Origin: Megachile rotundata
Lineage: Eukaryota; Arthropoda; Insecta; Hymenoptera; Megachilidae
NCBI RefSeq assembly: GCF_050947335.1
Contig: NC_134993.1
Coordinates: 5,332,001 to 5,396,000 of the forward strand
DNA: 64,000 nt
Direction of reading: 5' to 3'
Shown here: positions 1-15,300 of the stretch, piece by piece
How positions within the stretch are numbered: the first letter of the stretch is position 1
Layout of the letters: every line of letters starts with the position of its first letter
The notes under the pieces: model-generated
Told to the model about the DNA's origin: nothing
The model's database searches: none
Seen by the model: the letters and a program-made list of their open reading frames with translations, nothing else
Program-made: the position numbers and the translations under genes

Positions 1-3000
1 TCACGATCACACAATCACAATCACACAATCACAATCACACAATCACGATCACACATTCACGATCACTCAATCACAATCACACAATCACAAAAACACAGTC
101 GCGATCACACGATCACGATCACACGATCACGATCACACGATCACGATCACACGATCACGATCACACGATCACGATCACACAATCACACTGTCACAATCCC
201 ACAATCACGATCTCACAATCACGATCACACAGTCACGATCACACGATCACGATCACACAATAACAATCACACAATCACAATCACACAATCGTTATCACAC
301 AATCATGATCACACAATCACCATCCCACAATCACCATCACACAATCACCATCACACAATCACGATCACACAATCACGATCACACAACCACAATCACGCAA
401 TCACAATCACACAATCACAATCACACAATCACAATCATACAATCACAATCACACAATCACAATCTCACAATTACAATTACACAATCACAATCACACAATC
501 ACAATCACACAATCACAATCACACAATCACAATCAAACAATCACAATCACACAATCACACAATCACAATCACACAATCACAATCCCACAATCACAATCAC
601 ACAATCACAATCACACAATCACAACCACACAATCACAATCCCACAATCGCAATCCCACAATCACAATCCCACAATCACAATCCCACAATCACAATCCCAC
701 AATCACACAGTCACAATCAAACAATCACGATCACACAATCACGATCACACAATCACAATCACACAATCACAATCACACAATCACACTGTCACAAACCCAC
801 AATCACGATCACACAATCACGATCACACAGTCACGATCACACGATCACGATCACACAATATCAACCACACAATCACAATCACACAATCACGAGCACACAA
901 TCACGATCACACAATCACCATCACACAATCACCATCACACAATCACGATCACACAATCACGATCACACACTCACAATCACACAATCACAATCACACAATC
1001 AAAACCACACAATCACAATCACACAATCAAGGTCACACAATGACGATCACACAATCACCATCACACAATCACGATCACACAATCACAATCACACAATCAC
1101 GATCACACGATCACGATCACACAATCACAATCACACAATCAACGCCACACAATGACGATCACACAATCACCATCACACAATCTCGACCACACAATCACGA
1201 TCACACAATCACGATCACACAATCACGACCACACAGTCACGATCACACAATCACAATCATACAATCACAATCACACAATTACAATAACACAATCAGACAA
1301 TCACACAGTCACACAATCACGATCACACAATCACGATCACACAATCACGATCACACAACCACGATCAAACAATCACGATCACACAATCATGATCACACAA
1401 TCACAATCACACAATCACAATCACACAACCACAATCACACAATCACGATCACACAACCACGATCACTCAATCACAATCACACAATCACAAAAACACAGTC
1501 GCGATCACACGATCACGATCACACGATCACGATCACACGATCACGATCACACGATCACGATCACACAGTCACGATCACACAATCACAATCATACAATCAC
1601 AATCACACAAACACAATCACACAATCACACTGTCACAATCCCACAATCACGATCACACAATCACGATCACACAGTCACGATCACACGATCACGATCACAC
1701 AATATCAACCACACAATCACAATCACACAATCACGAGCACACAATGACGATCACACAATCACCATCACACAATAACGATTACACAATCACAATCACACAA
1801 TCACGATCACACAATCACGATCACACAATCACGATCACTCAATCACAATCACACAATCACAAACACACAGTCGCGATCACACGATCACGATCACACGATC
1901 ACGATCACACAATCACAATCACACAATCAACGCCACACAATGACGATCACACAATCACCATCACACAATCTCGACCACACAATCACGATCACACAATCAC
2001 GATCACACAATCACAATCACACAATCACAATCACACAATCACAATCACACAATCACAATCACACAATCACAATCACACAATCACACTGTCACAATCCCAC
2101 AATCACGATCACACAATCACGATCACACAGTCACGATCACACGATCACGATCACACAATATCAATCACACAATCACAATCACACAATCACGAGCACACAA
2201 TCACGATCACACAATCACCATCACACAATCACGATCACACAATCACGATCACACAATCACGATCACACTATCACGATCACACAATCACAGTCACACAATC
2301 ACAATCACACAATCACAATCACAATCACGATCAAACAGTCACGATCACACAATCAGAGTCACACAATCACAATCACACAACCACAATCACACAATCACGA
2401 TAACACAATCACGATCACTCAATCACAATCACACAATCACAAAAACATAGTCGCGATCACACGATCACGATCACACGATCACGATCACACAATCACAATC
2501 ACACAATCAAGGCCACACAATGACGATCACACAATCACCATCACACAATCTCGACCACACAATCACCATCACACAATAACGATCACACAATCACAATCAC
2601 ACAATCACGATCACACAATCACAATCACACAATCACAAACACGCAGTCGCGATCACACGATCACGATCACACGATCACGATCACACGATCACGATCACAC
2701 AATCACAATCACACAATCAACGCCACACAATGACGATCACACAATCACCATCACACAATCTCGACCACACAATCACGATCACACAATCACGATCACACAA
2801 TCACGTTCACACAATCACAAAAACACAGTCGCGATCACACGATCACGATCACACGATCACGATGACACGATCACGATCACACGATCACGATCACACGATC
2901 ACGATCACACAGTCACGATCACACAATCACAATCATACAATCACAATCACACAAACACAATCACACAATCACAATCACACAATCACAATCACACAATCAC

Positions 3001-6000
3001 AATCACACAATCACAATCACACAATCACAATCACACAATCACAATCACACAATCACAATCACACAATCACAATCACACAATCACAATCCCACAATCACAA
3101 TCACACAACCACAATCACACAGTCACAATCCCACAATCACGATCACACAATCACGATCACACAATCACAATCACACAATCACAATCACACAATCACAATC
3201 ACACAATCACAATCCCACAATCACAATCCCACAATCACAATCCCACAATCACAATCCCACAATCACAATCCCACAATCACAATCCCACAATCACACAGTC
3301 ACAATCAAACAATCACGATCACACAATCACGATCACACAATCACAATCACACAATCACAATCACACAATCACAATCACACAATCACAATCACACAATCAC
3401 AATCACACAATCACAATCACACAATCACAATCACACAATCACAATCACACAATCACACTGTCACAATCCCACAATCACGATCACACAATCACGATCACAC
3501 AGTCACGATCACACGATCACGATCACACAATATCAATCACACAATCACAATCACACAATCACGAGCACACAATCACGATCACACAATCACCATCACACAA
3601 TCACGATCACACAATCACGATCACACAATCACGATCACACTATCACGATCACACAATCACAGTCACACAATCACAATCACACAATCACTATCACAATCAC
3701 GATCAAACAGTCACGATCACACAATCAGAGTCACACAATCACAATCACACAACCACAATCACACAATCACACAGTCACAATCCCACAATCACGATCACAC
3801 AATCACGATGACACAGTCACGGTCACACAATCACAATCACACAATCACAATATCACAATCGCAATCACACAATCACAATAACACAATCAGACCATCACAC
3901 AATCACACAATCACACAATCACGATCACACAATCATGATCACACAATCACGATCACACAATCACGATCACACAATCACGATCACACAATCACCATCACAC
4001 AATCACAATCACACAATCAAGGTCGCACAATGACGATCACACAATCACCATCACACAATCACGACCACTCAATCACGATCACACAATCACGATCACACAA
4101 TCACGATCACACAATCACGTTCACACAATCACAAACACAGAGTTGCGATCACACGATCACGATCACACAATCACGATCACACAGTCACGATCACACAATC
4201 ACGATCGCACAGTCACGATCACACAATCAGAGTCACACAATCACAATCACACAACCACAATCACACAATCACACAGTCACAATCCCACAATCACGATCAC
4301 ACAATCACGACCACACAGTCACGATCACACAATCACAATCATACAATCACAATCACACAATTACAATAACACAATCAGACAATCACACAGTCACACAATC
4401 ACGATCACACAATCACGATCACACAATCACGATCACACAATCACGATCAAACAATCACGATCACACAATCACGATCACACAATCACAATCACACAATCAC
4501 AATCACACAATCACGATCACACAATCACGATCACTCAATCACAATCACACAATCACAAAAACACAGTCGCGATCACACGATCACGATCACACGATCACGA
4601 TCACACGATCACGATCACACGATCACGATCACACAATCACAATCACACAATCAAGGCCACACAATGACGATCACACAATCACCATCACACAATCTCGACC
4701 ACACAATCACGATCACACAATCACGATCACACAATCACGTTCACACAATCACAAACACACAGTCGCGATCACACGATCACGATCACACAATCACGATCAC
4801 ACAGTCACGATCACACAAACACAATCGCACAATCACAATCACACAATCACGATCACACAATCACGATCAGTCAGTCACAATCACACAATCACAATCACAC
4901 AATCACGACCACACAGTCACGATCACACAATCACAATCATACAATCACAATCACACAATCACAATAACACAATCAGACAATCACACAGTCACACAATCAC
5001 GATCACACAACCACGATCACACAATCACGATCACACAATCACGATCACACAATCACGATCACACAATCACGATCACGCAATCACGATCACACAATCACAA
5101 TCACACAGTCGCGATCACACGATCACGATCGCACGATCACGATCCCACAATCACAATCACACAACCACAATCACACAGTCACAATCCCACAATCACGATC
5201 ACACAATCACGATCACACAATCACAATCACACAATCTCAATCACACAATCACAATCACACAATCACAATCACACAATCACAATCCCACAATCACAATCCC
5301 ACAATCACAATCCCACAATCACAATCCCACAATCACACAGTCACAATCAAACAATCACGATCACACAATCACGATCACACAATCACAATCACACAATCAC
5401 AATCACACAATCACAATCACACAATCACAATCACACAATCACACTGTCACAATCCCACAATCACGATCACACAATCACGATCACACAGTCACGATCACAC
5501 GATCACGATCACACAATATCAATCACACAATCACAATCACACAATCACGAGCACACAATCACGATCACACAATCACCATCACACAATCACGATCACACAA
5601 TCACGATCACACTATCACGATCACACAATCACAGTCACACAATCACAATCACACAATCACTATCACAATCACGATCAAACAGTCACGATCACACAATCAG
5701 AGTCACACAATCACAATCACACAACCACAATCACACAATCACACAGTCACAATCCCACAATCACGATCACACAATCACGACCACACAGTCACGGTCACAC
5801 AATCACAATCACACAATCACAATATCACAATCGCAATCACACAATCACAATAACACAATCAGACCATCACACAATCACACAATCACACAATCACGATCAC
5901 ACAATCATGATCACACAATCACGATCACACAATCACGATCACACAATCACGATCACACAATCACCATCACACAATCACCATCACACAATCACAATCACAC

Positions 6001-6168
6001 AATCAAGGTCGCACAATGACGATCACACAATCACCATCACACAATCACGACCACTCAATCACGATCACACAATCACGATCACACAATCACGATCACACAA
6101 TCACGTTCACACAATCACAAACACAGAGTTGCGATCACACGATCACGATCACACAATCACGATCACAC
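1..6168 (+). repeat. Long direct duplication, copy 1 (A-type satellite)
   Basis: This segment matches 7371-13674 variant by variant. The offset is 7370 up to about position 950, then 7534, then 7506 from about position 3290 to the end. The first shift is a 164 bp block present only in copy 2. The second comes from two single 14-bp unit losses in copy 2, one near 2950-3080 and one in the TCCC run near 3210-3290. The match ends near 6168, where copy 1 reads ACAATCATG and copy 2 reads ACAGTCACG. The left limit is the window edge, so the true copy may be longer. Confidence 0.85.
3205..3294 (+). repeat. Local run of the TCCC variant unit (six copies)
   Basis: Six consecutive 14-bp units carry TCCCACAA in place of TCACACAA. 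Similar short runs occur at about 640-700, 5280-5335, 8015-8075, 12785-12840, 17755-17800, 19510-19550 and 59385-59435, each followed by an ACACAGTCACAATCAAAC variant. The matching run in the duplicate has five units. This looks like short-range expansion by slippage or unequal exchange. Confidence 0.8.
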
Positions 6169-7370
6169 AATCATGATCACACAATCACGAACACACAATC
6201 ACGATCACACAATCACGATCACACAATCACCATCACACAATCACCATCACACAATCACAATCACACAATCAAGGTCACACAATGACGATCGCACAATCAC
6301 AATCACACAATCACAATTCCACAATCACGATCACACAATCACAATCACACAATCACAATCACAATCACGATCACACAGTCACGATCACACAATCAGAGTC
6401 ACACAATCACAATCACACAACCACAATCACACAATCATACAGTCACAATCCCACAATCACGATCACACAATCACGACCACACAGTCACGATCACACAATC
6501 ACAATCACACAATCACAATCACACAATCACAATCACACAATCACAATAACACAATCAGACAATCACACAGTCACGCAATCACGATCACACAATCACGATC
6601 ACACAATCACGATCACTCAATCGCGATCACACAATCACGATCACACAATCACGATCACACAATCACAATCACACAATCACAATCACACAATCAAAACCAC
6701 ACAATCACAATCATACAATCACAATCACACAATCACAACCTCACAATCACAATTACACAATCACAATCACACAATCACAATCACACAATCACAATCACAC
6801 AATCACAATCACACAATCACAATCACACAATCACAATCCCACAATCACAATCACACAACCACAATCACACAATCACACAGTCACGATCCCACAATCACGA
6901 TCACACAATCACGATCACACAATCACGATCACACAATCACGATCACACAATCACCATCACACAATCACCATCACACAATCACAATCACACAATCAAGGTC
7001 ACACAATGACGATCGCACAATCACCATCACACAATCACGACCACTCAATCACGATCACACAATCACGATCACACAATCACGATCACACAATCACGTTCAC
7101 ACAATCACAAACACACAGTCGCGATCAAACGATCACGATCACACGATCACGATCACACAATCACAATCACACAAGCAACGCCACACAATGACGATCACAC
7201 AATCACCATCACACAATCTCGACCACACAATCACGATCACACAATCACGATCACACAATCACGTTCACACAATCACAAACACACAGTCGCGATCACACGA
7301 TCACGATCACACAATCACGATCACACAGTCACGATCACACAATCGCAATCGCACAATCACAATCACACAA
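6169..7370 (+). repeat. A-type satellite between the two long duplication copies
   Basis: This stretch of 14-bp units separates the copies starting at 1 and 7371. It has no colinear partner in the second copy. It carries the usual landmark variants: AATGAC near 6282, 7006 and 7190, an AATCAGAC module near 6553, and a GTTCACAC module near 7093 and 7262. Parts resemble 16.4-17.2 kb. Nothing but satellite is present. Confidence 0.8.
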
Positions 7371-8322
7371 TCACGATCACACAATCACAATCACACAATC
7401 ACAATCACACAATCACGATCACACATTCACGATCACTCAATCACAATCACACAATCACAAAAACACAGTCGCGATCACACGATCACGATCACACGATCAC
7501 GATCACACGATCACGATCACACGATCACGATCACACGATCACGATCACACAATCACACTGTCACAATCCCACAATCACGATCTCACAATCACGATCACAC
7601 AGTCACGATCACACGATCACGATCACACAATAACAATCACACAATCACAATCACACAATCGTTATCACACAATCATGATCACACAATCACCATCCCACAA
7701 TCACCATCACACAATCACCATCACACAATCACGATCACACAATCACGATCACACAACCACAATCACGCAATCACAATCACACAATCACAATCACACAATC
7801 ACAATCATACAATCACAATCACACAATCACAATCTCACAATTACAATTACACAATCACAATCACACAATCACAATCACACAATCACAATCACACAATCAC
7901 AATCAAACAATCACAATCACACAATCACACAATCACAATCACACAATCACAATCCCACAATCACAATCACACAATCACAATCACACAATCACAACCACAC
8001 AATCACAATCCCACAATCGCAATCCCACAATCACAATCCCACAATCACAATCCCACAATCACAATCCCACAATCACACAGTCACAATCAAACAATCACGA
8101 TCACACAATCACGATCACACAATCACAATCACACAATCACAATCACACAATCACACTGTCACAAACCCACAATCACGATCACACAATCACGATCACACAG
8201 TCACGATCACACGATCACGATCACACAATATCAACCACACAATCACAATCACACAATCACGAGCACACAATCACGATCACACAATCACCATCACACAATC
8301 ACCATCACACAATCACGATCAC

Positions 8323-8486
8323 TCAATCACGATCACACAATCACGATCACACTATCACGATCACCCAGTCACGGTCACACAATCACAATCACACAATCAC
8401 AATAACACAATCAGACAATCACACAGTCACACAATCACGATCACACAAACACGATCACACAATCGCGATCACACAATCACGATCAC
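8323..8486 (+). repeat. 164 bp satellite insertion specific to duplication copy 2
   Basis: This block shifts the offset between the long duplication copies from 7370 to 7534. It includes a CCCAGTCACGG variant near 8364, an AATAACACAATCAGAC module near 8401-8416 and an ACAAACACG variant near 8446. It is satellite sequence, so either an insertion here or a deletion from copy 1 by unequal exchange would explain it. The exact ends are ambiguous because the edges are repetitive. Confidence 0.7.
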
Positions 8487-10730
8487 ACAATCACGATCAC
8501 ACACTCACAATCACACAATCACAATCACACAATCAAAACCACACAATCACAATCACACAATCAAGGTCACACAATGACGATCACACAATCACCATCACAC
8601 AATCACGATCACACAATCACAATCACACAATCACGATCACACGATCACGATCACACAATCACAATCACACAATCAACGCCACACAATGACGATCACACAA
8701 TCACCATCACACAATCTCGACCACACAATCACGATCACACAATCACGATCACACAATCACGACCACACAGTCACGATCACACAATCACAATCATACAATC
8801 ACAATCACACAATTACAATAACACAATCAGACAATCACACAGTCACACAATCACGATCACACAATCACGATCACACAATCACGATCACACAACCACGATC
8901 AAACAATCACGATCACACAATCATGATCACACAATCACAATCACACAATCACAATCACACAACCACAATCACACAATCACGATCACACAACCACGATCAC
9001 TCAATCACAATCACACAATCACAAAAACACAGTCGCGATCACACGATCACGATCACACGATCACGATCACACGATCACGATCACACGATCACGATCACAC
9101 AGTCACGATCACACAATCACAATCATACAATCACAATCACACAAACACAATCACACAATCACACTGTCACAATCCCACAATCACGATCACACAATCACGA
9201 TCACACAGTCACGATCACACGATCACGATCACACAATATCAACCACACAATCACAATCACACAATCACGAGCACACAATGACGATCACACAATCACCATC
9301 ACACAATAACGATTACACAATCACAATCACACAATCACGATCACACAATCACGATCACACAATCACGATCACTCAATCACAATCACACAATCACAAACAC
9401 ACAGTCGCGATCACACGATCACGATCACACGATCACGATCACACAATCACAATCACACAATCAACGCCACACAATGACGATCACACAATCACCATCACAC
9501 AATCTCGACCACACAATCACGATCACACAATCACGATCACACAATCACAATCACACAATCACAATCACACAATCACAATCACACAATCACAATCACACAA
9601 TCACAATCACACAATCACACTGTCACAATCCCACAATCACGATCACACAATCACGATCACACAGTCACGATCACACGATCACGATCACACAATATCAATC
9701 ACACAATCACAATCACACAATCACGAGCACACAATCACGATCACACAATCACCATCACACAATCACGATCACACAATCACGATCACACAATCACGATCAC
9801 ACTATCACGATCACACAATCACAGTCACACAATCACAATCACACAATCACAATCACAATCACGATCAAACAGTCACGATCACACAATCAGAGTCACACAA
9901 TCACAATCACACAACCACAATCACACAATCACGATAACACAATCACGATCACTCAATCACAATCACACAATCACAAAAACATAGTCGCGATCACACGATC
10001 ACGATCACACGATCACGATCACACAATCACAATCACACAATCAAGGCCACACAATGACGATCACACAATCACCATCACACAATCTCGACCACACAATCAC
10101 CATCACACAATAACGATCACACAATCACAATCACACAATCACGATCACACAATCACAATCACACAATCACAAACACGCAGTCGCGATCACACGATCACGA
10201 TCACACGATCACGATCACACGATCACGATCACACAATCACAATCACACAATCAACGCCACACAATGACGATCACACAATCACCATCACACAATCTCGACC
10301 ACACAATCACGATCACACAATCACGATCACACAATCACGTTCACACAATCACAAAAACACAGTCGCGATCACACGATCACGATCACACGATCACGATGAC
10401 ACGATCACGATCACACGATCACGATCACACGATCACGATCACACAGTCACGATCACACAATCACAATCATACAATCACAATCACACAAACACAATCACAC
10501 AATCACAATCACACAATCACAATCACACAATCACAATCACACAATCACAATCACACAATCACAATCACACAATCACAATCACACAATCACAATCACACAA
10601 TCACAATCCCACAATCACAATCACACAACCACAATCACACAGTCACAATCCCACAATCACGATCACACAATCACGATCACACAATCACAATCACACAATC
10701 ACAATCACACAATCACAATCACACAATCAC

Positions 10731-10800
10731 AATCCCACAATCACAATCCCACAATCACAATCCCACAATCACAATCCCACAATCACAATCCCACAATCAC
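10731..10800 (+). repeat. Local run of the TCCC variant unit (five copies)
   Basis: Five consecutive TCCC-bearing units are the counterpart of the six-unit run at 3205-3294. The one-unit difference accounts for one of the two 14-bp losses in duplication copy 2. Confidence 0.8.
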
Positions 10801-12374
10801 ACAGTCACAATCAAACAATCACGATCACACAATCACGATCACACAATCACAATCACACAATCACAATCACACAATCACAATCACACAATCACAATCACAC
10901 AATCACAATCACACAATCACAATCACACAATCACAATCACACAATCACAATCACACAATCACACTGTCACAATCCCACAATCACGATCACACAATCACGA
11001 TCACACAGTCACGATCACACGATCACGATCACACAATATCAATCACACAATCACAATCACACAATCACGAGCACACAATCACGATCACACAATCACCATC
11101 ACACAATCACGATCACACAATCACGATCACACAATCACGATCACACTATCACGATCACACAATCACAGTCACACAATCACAATCACACAATCACTATCAC
11201 AATCACGATCAAACAGTCACGATCACACAATCAGAGTCACACAATCACAATCACACAACCACAATCACACAATCACACAGTCACAATCCCACAATCACGA
11301 TCACACAATCACGATGACACAGTCACGGTCACACAATCACAATCACACAATCACAATATCACAATCGCAATCACACAATCACAATAACACAATCAGACCA
11401 TCACACAATCACACAATCACACAATCACGATCACACAATCATGATCACACAATCACGATCACACAATCACGATCACACAATCACGATCACACAATCACCA
11501 TCACACAATCACAATCACACAATCAAGGTCGCACAATGACGATCACACAATCACCATCACACAATCACGACCACTCAATCACGATCACACAATCACGATC
11601 ACACAATCACGATCACACAATCACGTTCACACAATCACAAACACAGAGTTGCGATCACACGATCACGATCACACAATCACGATCACACAGTCACGATCAC
11701 ACAATCACGATCGCACAGTCACGATCACACAATCAGAGGCACACAATCACAATCACACAACCACAATCACACAATCACACAGTCACAATCCCACAATCAC
11801 GATCACACAATCACGACCACACAGTCACGATCACACAATCACAATCATACAATCACAATCACACAATTACAATAACACAATCAGACAATCACACAGTCAC
11901 ACAATCACGATCACACAATCACGATCACACAATCACGATCACACAATCACGATCAAACAATCACGATCACACAATCACGATCACACAATCACAATCACAC
12001 AATCACAATCACACAATCACGATCACACAATCACGATCACTCAATCACAATCACACAATCACAAAAACACAGTCGCGATCACACGATCACGATCACACGA
12101 TCACGATCACACGATCACGATCACACGATCACGATCACACAATCACAATCACACAATCAAGGCCACACAATGACGATCACACAATCACCATCACACAATC
12201 TCGACCACACAATCACGATCACACAATCACGATCACACAATCACGTTCACACAATCACAAACACACAGTCGCGATCACACGATCACGATCACACAATCAC
12301 GATCACACAGTCACGATCACACAATCACAATCGCACAATCACAATCACACAATCACGATCACACAATCACGATC

Positions 12375-15300
12375 AGTCAGTCACAATCACACAATCACAA
12401 TCACACAATCACGACCACACAGTCACGATCACACAATCACAATCATACAATCACAATCACACAATCACAATAACACAATCAGACAATCACACAGTCACAC
12501 AATCACGATCACACAACCACGATCACACAATCACGATCACACAATCACGATCACACAATCACGATCACACAATCACGATCACGCAATCACGATCACACAA
12601 TCACAATCACACAGTCGCGATCACACGATCACGATCGCACGATCACGATCCCACAATCACAATCACACAACCACAATCACACAGTCACAATCCCACAATC
12701 ACGATCACACAATCACGATCACACAATCACAATCACACAATCTCAATCACACAATCACAATCACACAATCACAATCACACAATCACAATCCCACAATCAC
12801 AATCCCACAATCACAATCCCACAATCACAATCCCACAATCACACAGTCACAATCAAACAATCACGATCACACAATCACGATCACACAATCACAATCACAC
12901 AATCACAATCACACAATCACAATCACACAATCACAATCACACAATCACACTGTCACAATCCCACAATCACGATCACACAATCACGATCACACAGTCACGA
13001 TCACACGATCACGATCACACAATATCAATCACACAATCACAATCACACAATCACGAGCACACAATCACGATCACACAATCACCATCACACAATCACGATC
13101 ACACAATCACGATCACACTATCACGATCACACAATCACAGTCACACAATCACAATCACACAATCACTATCACAATCACGATCAAACAGTCACGATCACAC
13201 AATCAGAGTCACACAATCACAATCACACAACCACAATCACACAATCACACAGTCACAATCCCACAATCACGATCACACAATCACGACCACACAGTCACGG
13301 TCACACAATCACAATCACACAATCACAATATCACAATCGCAATCACACAATCACAATAACACAATCAGACCATCACACAATCACACAATCACACAATCAC
13401 GATCACACAATCATGATCACACAATCACGATCACACAATCACGATCACACAATCACGATCACACAATCACCATCACACAATCACCATCACACAATCACAA
13501 TCACACAATCAAGGTCGCACAATGACGATCACACAATCACCATCACACAATCACGACCACTCAATCACGATCACACAATCACGATCACACAATCACGATC
13601 ACACAATCACGTTCACACAATCACAAACACAGAGTTGCGATCACACGATCACGATCACACAATCACGATCACACAGTCACGATCACACAATCACGATCGC
13701 ACAGTCACGATCACACAATCAGAGTCACACAATCACAATCACACAACCACAATCACACAATCACACAGTCACAATCCCACAATCACGATCACACAATCAC
13801 GACCACACAGTCACGATCACACAATCACAATCATACAATCACAATCACACAATTACAATAACACAATCAGACAATCACACAGTCACACAATCACGATCAC
13901 ACAATCACGATCACACAATCACGATCACACAATCACAATCACACAATCACAATCACACAATCACGATCACACAATCACGATCACTCAATCACATTCACAC
14001 AATCACAAAAACACAGTCGCGATCACTCGATCACGATCACACAATCACGATCACACAGTCACGATCACACAATCACAATCGCACAATCACAATCACACAA
14101 TCACGATCACACAATCACGATCACACAATCACAATCACACAATCACAATCACACAATCACGATCACACAATCACGATCACACAATCACAAAAACACAGCC
14201 GCGATCACACGATCACGATCACACGATCACGATCACACAATCACGATCACACAATCACAATCACACAATCACAATCACACAATCACAATCACACAATCAC
14301 AATCACACAATCACAATCACACAATCACAATCACACAATCACAATCACACAATCACAATCACACAATCACAATCCCACAATCACAATCACACAACCACAA
14401 TCACACAGTCACAATCCCACAATCACGATCACACAATCACGATCACACAATCACACTCACACAACCACAATCACACAATCACACTGTCACAATCCCACAA
14501 TCACGATCACACAATCACGATCACACAGTCACGATCACACGATCACGATCACACAATAACAATCACACAATCACAATCACACTCACACAACCACAATCAC
14601 ACAATCACACTGTCACAATCCCACAATCACGATCACACAGTCACGATCACACGATCACGATCACACAATAACAATCACACAATCACAATCACACAATCGT
14701 TATCACACAATCATGATCACACAATCACCATCCCACAATCACCATCACACAATCACCATCACACAATCACGATCACACAATCACGATCACACAATCACAA
14801 TCACGCAATCACAATCACACAATCACAGTCACACAATCACAATCATACAATCACAATCACACAATCACAATCTCACAATCACAATTACACAATCACAATC
14901 GCACAATCACAATCACACAATCACAATCACACAATCACAATCACACAATCACAATCACACAATCACAATCCCACAATCACAATCCCACAATCACAATCAC
15001 ACAACCACAATCACACAATCACACAGTCACAATCCCACAATCACGATCACACAATCATGATCACACAATCACGAACACACAATCACGATCACACAATCAC
15101 GATGACACAATCATGATCACACAATCAAGAACACACAATCACGATCACACAATCACGATCACACAACCACAATCACACAATCATACAGTCACAATCCCTC
15201 AATCACGATCACACAATCACGACCACACAGTCACGATCACACAATCACAATCACACAATCACAATCACACAATCACAATCACACAATCACAATCACACAA

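Larger units (their letters stand above)
7371..13674 (+). repeat. Long direct duplication, copy 2 (A-type satellite)
   Basis: This is the second copy of 1-6168, in the same orientation. Rare variants recur in order, including TCGTTATC at about 7661 (291 in copy 1) and a TCTCACAATTACAA module near 7832. It carries a 164 bp insertion near 8323-8486 and lacks two 14-bp units relative to copy 1. The few base differences seen include AGAGGC at about 11736 against AGAGTC in copy 1. So few differences over 6 kb of hypervariable repeat suggests a recent duplication. Confidence 0.85.

Noticed and set aside
305..9937. Many shorter overlapping + strand frames (for example 305-1747, 1940-3811, 6282-8405)
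   Set aside because: They overlap each other in different frames with the same peptide and start or stop at AATGAC and AATAAC variants. No evidence of selection on any frame.
10264..13359. Long open frame (1031 codons) that could be called a His-rich repetitive protein
   Set aside because: It has no non-repeat sequence, start context, signal peptide or domain. All three + frames give the same peptide, and similar frames tile the window. It follows from the lack of stops in an A/C-rich 14-bp repeat.
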